From Pseudomonadota bacterium (GTDB lineage: Bacteria > Desulfobacterota > DSM-4660 > Desulfatiglandales > B25-G16): 6,637 nucleotides of DNA. The stretch is from the NCBI GenBank assembly GCA_030633645.1, contig DAOVRY010000045.1, positions 1-6,637 of the forward strand. Reading direction: 5' to 3'. Under the pieces are notes generated by a model, which searched no databases, was not told the origin of the DNA, and worked only from the letters and a program-made list of their open reading frames with translations. Positions 6,230 to 6,637 of the stretch are shown here, one piece after another (the first letter of the stretch is position 1; every line of letters starts with the position of its first letter). The translations under genes and the position numbers were made by a program.

Positions 6230-6231
6230 AT
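6201..6231 (+). promoter_or_regulatory. Candidate plus-strand promoter in the kdsB-tadA gap
   Basis: TTGATA (6201-6206) and TAAAAT (6226-6231) are separated by 19 bases. The long spacing is partly offset by an extended -10 TG at 6223-6224. Transcription would start near 6238 and run toward the terminator at 6491-6521. No known plus-strand gene lies there, so the target would be a small RNA or a very short peptide. Confidence 0.25.
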
Positions 6232-6298
6232 ACGCCATAGAGAAAACTGTGTCATCTTTTCACTTGAAACTGTGTTAGGGCTACCACAAACGGTGTTA
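6217..6298 (+). repeat. Four spaced direct repeats AAACNGTGNNA
   Basis: The copies are AAACCGTGGTA (6217-6227), AAACTGTGTCA (6244-6254), AAACTGTGTTA (6267-6277) and AAACGGTGTTA (6288-6298). Start-to-start distances are 27, 23 and 21 bases, the last two near two helical turns. The first copy overlaps promoter-like hexamers on both strands. The pattern suggests binding sites for a regulator, though four short copies in a small region can also arise by chance. The rest of the gap (6299-6490) is AT-rich and holds a 12-base palindrome GATAAATTTATC (6338-6349) and a weak hairpin CCTCG/TGAGG followed by T residues (6403-6423), but no credible gene. Confidence 0.5.
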
Positions 6299-6450
6299 CA
6301 GACGGATGAGGATCTTTATAACCCATTGTAATTTCATGATAAATTTATCCAATGCTATGTGGCATAATTGTTGCTTTATCAAAACTATGTCTGGGATGAT
6401 CGCCTCGCGAAATGAGGGTTTTTCCTTAAAAGAGCCGTGAGGAGAAAAGA

Positions 6451-6579
6451 GTGAATAAACCTAAAGGGACGGCATCTCGGGACAAAAGACAGAGCCCTGG
6501 GCTTAGAGCCCAGGGCTTTTTGATTGGGAAAGTTCTTTTTCGACTACCTCAACATCCTCCGGTACATCTACCTCGATAG
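6451..6579 (+). other. Doubtful 42-codon plus-strand frame with a strong ribosome site
   Basis: GAGGAG (6439-6444) lies 6 bases before GTG (6451), an unusually good Shine-Dalgarno arrangement for this gap. The frame starts MNKPKGTASRDKR, runs through the terminator hairpin and into antisense kdsB, and stops at 6577. An 18-codon ATG frame (6387-6440) ends just before it. I recognise no similarity and see no protein-like composition. Chance is the leading explanation. Confidence 0.12.
6491..6521 (+). terminator. Strong intrinsic terminator, possibly bidirectional
   Basis: A perfect 10-base-pair stem AGCCCTGGGC (6493-6502) and GCCCAGGGCT (6508-6517) has a TTAGA loop and is followed directly on the plus strand by T residues (6517-6521). 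On the minus strand the stem is followed by CTGTCTTTTG, a poorer but usable T-rich tail. It can therefore end kdsB transcription (minus) and any plus-strand transcript from the kdsB-tadA gap. The kdsB stop codon lies in its loop. Confidence 0.8.
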
Positions 6580-6637
6580 AATCAAATAGGGTCTCTACAA
6601 CCTTTACTTTAAAGCCATGCTCTAAGGCCCGAAGCTG
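6503..6637 (-). CDS. kdsB: 3-deoxy-manno-octulosonate cytidylyltransferase (CMP-KDO synthetase), C-terminal fragment
   Basis: KdsB activates KDO with CTP to CMP-KDO for the inner core of lipopolysaccharide. Only the last 44 codons are in the window; the rest lies past the right edge. The fragment begins QLRALEHGFKVKVVET and continues to SIEVDVPEDVEVVEKEL. This matches the family's closing pattern of an EQLR(A/V)L helix, a strand, then V-D-(T)-P-E-D-(L/V) near the C-terminus. The usual threonine of VDTPED is valine here. The last residues (SPGL) and the TAA stop (6505-6503) are encoded inside the terminator hairpin. The call rests on a short segment, so another nucleotidyltransferase with a similar tail cannot be fully excluded. 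If right, it shows a Gram-negative, LPS-bearing host. Confidence 0.82.
   Translation of the reverse strand, partial: QLRALEHGFKVKVVETLFDSIEVDVPEDVEVVEKELSQSKSPGL

Noticed and set aside
6196..6255. A 19-codon minus-strand frame (MTQFSLWRIL...) upstream of tadA
   Set aside because: It is too short, has a weak ribosome site and no recognisable similarity. It resembles a chance frame within the direct repeats.
6238..6490. Possible 6S RNA, because GGCATCTCGGGA near 6471-6482 resembles the 3' end of E. coli 6S
   Set aside because: I could not find a complementary 5' closing strand or the central bubble. The likeness is confined to about a dozen bases.

Overview
The window reads as ordinary chromosome from a Gram-negative bacterium, most likely a member of the Desulfobacterota (the former Deltaproteobacteria) or a close relative. 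That placement is inference. It rests on four things: lysine/DAP synthesis through an LL-diaminopimelate aminotransferase (DapL), a CMP-KDO synthetase fragment that implies lipopolysaccharide, tRNA genes that encode their CCA ends, and a moderate-GC background with short CCCGAT/ATCGGG hairpin repeats between genes. All protein genes and both tRNA genes lie on the minus strand, so transcription runs from high to low coordinates.

Layout in transcription order. At 6637-6503 is the last 44 codons of kdsB, whose stop codon lies in the loop of a strong terminator-like hairpin (6491-6521). A 329-base gap (6174-6502) has no convincing protein gene. It holds four spaced AAACNGTG direct repeats and overlapping promoter-like hexamers on both strands. 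tadA (6173-5616) follows. Next is a gap of about 500 bases (5120-5615) packed with hairpins, a tandem heptamer and direct and inverted repeats. Then come two serine tRNA genes, CGA (5119-5024) and GGA (4882-4789). dnaX (4768-3200) starts only 20 bases after the second tRNA. lysA (3166-1898), dapB (1825-1007) and dapL (1014 to the window edge) complete a tightly spaced run.

Functionally the window joins information processing (TadA for inosine-34 in tRNA, two Ser isoacceptors, and the DNA polymerase III clamp-loader subunit) to the lower part of the DAP/lysine pathway. DapB makes tetrahydrodipicolinate, DapL aminates it to LL-DAP, and LysA decarboxylates meso-DAP to lysine. The synthase DapA and the epimerase DapF, needed before DapB and between DapL and LysA, are not in the window.

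I found no mobile-element gene, CRISPR array, defence gene or clearly new system. The parts that known genes do not explain are the repeat island at 5205-5573 and the kdsB-tadA gap, which could hold a plus-strand small RNA. Both are hypotheses.
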